Both the position numbers and the translations under genes were made by a program. Shown one piece after another: positions 63,912 through 64,000 of a stretch of 64,000 nt of DNA. Position 1 is the stretch's first letter. Every line of letters starts with the position of its first letter. The notes beneath the pieces are model-generated. The model did not search any database, was not told the origin of the DNA, and was given only the letters and a program-made list of their open reading frames with translations. Source of the DNA: Fictibacillus terranigra (lineage in GTDB: Bacteria; Bacillota; Bacilli; Bacillales; Fictibacillaceae); the NCBI RefSeq assembly GCF_030412265.1, contig NZ_JAUHLN010000001.1, forward strand, positions 1,493,023 through 1,557,022. The letters are read 5' to 3'.

Positions 63912-64000
63912 TTGGACGAGACAATTTATGGGTATGAAGATGTTCTAACAATGTTGGATTCTTTGTTGCAAGACTTTCCAATCGTATATGTCTGCTACGC
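63912..64000 (+). CDS. Partial gene at the window edge, unknown
   Basis: TTG 63912, 5-6 bases after GGAAGGGG, is the likeliest start; ATG 63888, 63894 and 63897 are also in frame. About 29 codons are visible (LDETIYGYEDVLTMLDSLLQ then DFPIVYVCYA). Too short to assign; the rest lies outside the window. Confidence 0.45.
   Translation, partial: MDETIYGYEDVLTMLDSLLQDFPIVYVCY

Overview
The window reads as chromosomal DNA of a low-GC, endospore-forming Bacillaceae. Supporting signs are a spore-coat gene of the CotX/CotV type at the left edge, strong AGGAGG-type ribosome binding sites, many TTG/GTG starts, a des-desK-desR cold-sensing locus, a Mn2+ (yybP-ykoY) riboswitch and a Bacillus-type type I toxin. 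No rRNA, tRNA or CRISPR array was found.

Region 1 (about 0.3-12.5 kb, resuming at 59.6-63.4 kb) is a chain of mostly single, unrelated, same-strand genes: several GNAT acetyltransferases, a chloramphenicol-phosphotransferase-like kinase, a NIF3 protein, maltose acetyltransferase, a dienelactone hydrolase plus S51 peptidase pair, a methionine aminopeptidase and a dead methyltransferase. They are separated by copies of one structured repeat with three parts: an A hairpin, a central terminator-like hairpin B and a C hairpin. The next gene usually begins just after part C, so the layout looks like a gene-cassette array, but no integron integrase is present. This is the most interesting pattern in the window.

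Region 2 (12.5-32.9 kb) is ordinary accessory and core chromosome. It holds a rifampin phosphotransferase (rph), a DapA-family aldolase, a decayed sugar isomerase, the cytochrome bd operon cydA-cydB-cydS, an aldo-keto reductase, an SRPBCC protein, the desaturase thermosensor operon, a Mn riboswitch reading into a 40-residue peptide gene, a lipoprotein, a DUF2238 membrane protein, a spermidine-synthase-like protein and a DUF350 protein. IS110 fragments and several pseudogenes interrupt it.

Region 3 (about 33-53 kb) is an integrative and conjugative element. It has a tyrosine recombinase broken at its active-site tyrosine, an ImmR/ImmA-type repressor and antirepressor-protease pair, a divergent control region with four 17-bp operators, a DnaD/DnaC-type replication pair, a large nested-palindrome region (candidate oriT or origin), a replication-relaxation protein, and a type IV secretion set: VirD4-like coupling ATPase, TcpC, TcpD, TcpE, VirB4-like ATPase, lipoprotein, VirB6-like channel protein, lysozyme/M23 hydrolase and a VirB8-like protein. 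A type I toxin-antitoxin, a RadC-type protein, membrane cargo and a broken serine recombinase with res-like repeats follow. Both recombinases are damaged, so the element is probably stranded.

Region 4 (53-64 kb) holds small lipoprotein and membrane genes, two IS110-family remnants or elements, a TetR regulator divergent from a DUF1801-DoxX operon, more repeat-flanked genes, and a MerR regulator with a two-domain SRPBCC protein behind a MerR-style promoter. Functions are assigned from motifs and family resemblance by eye; no database search was run.
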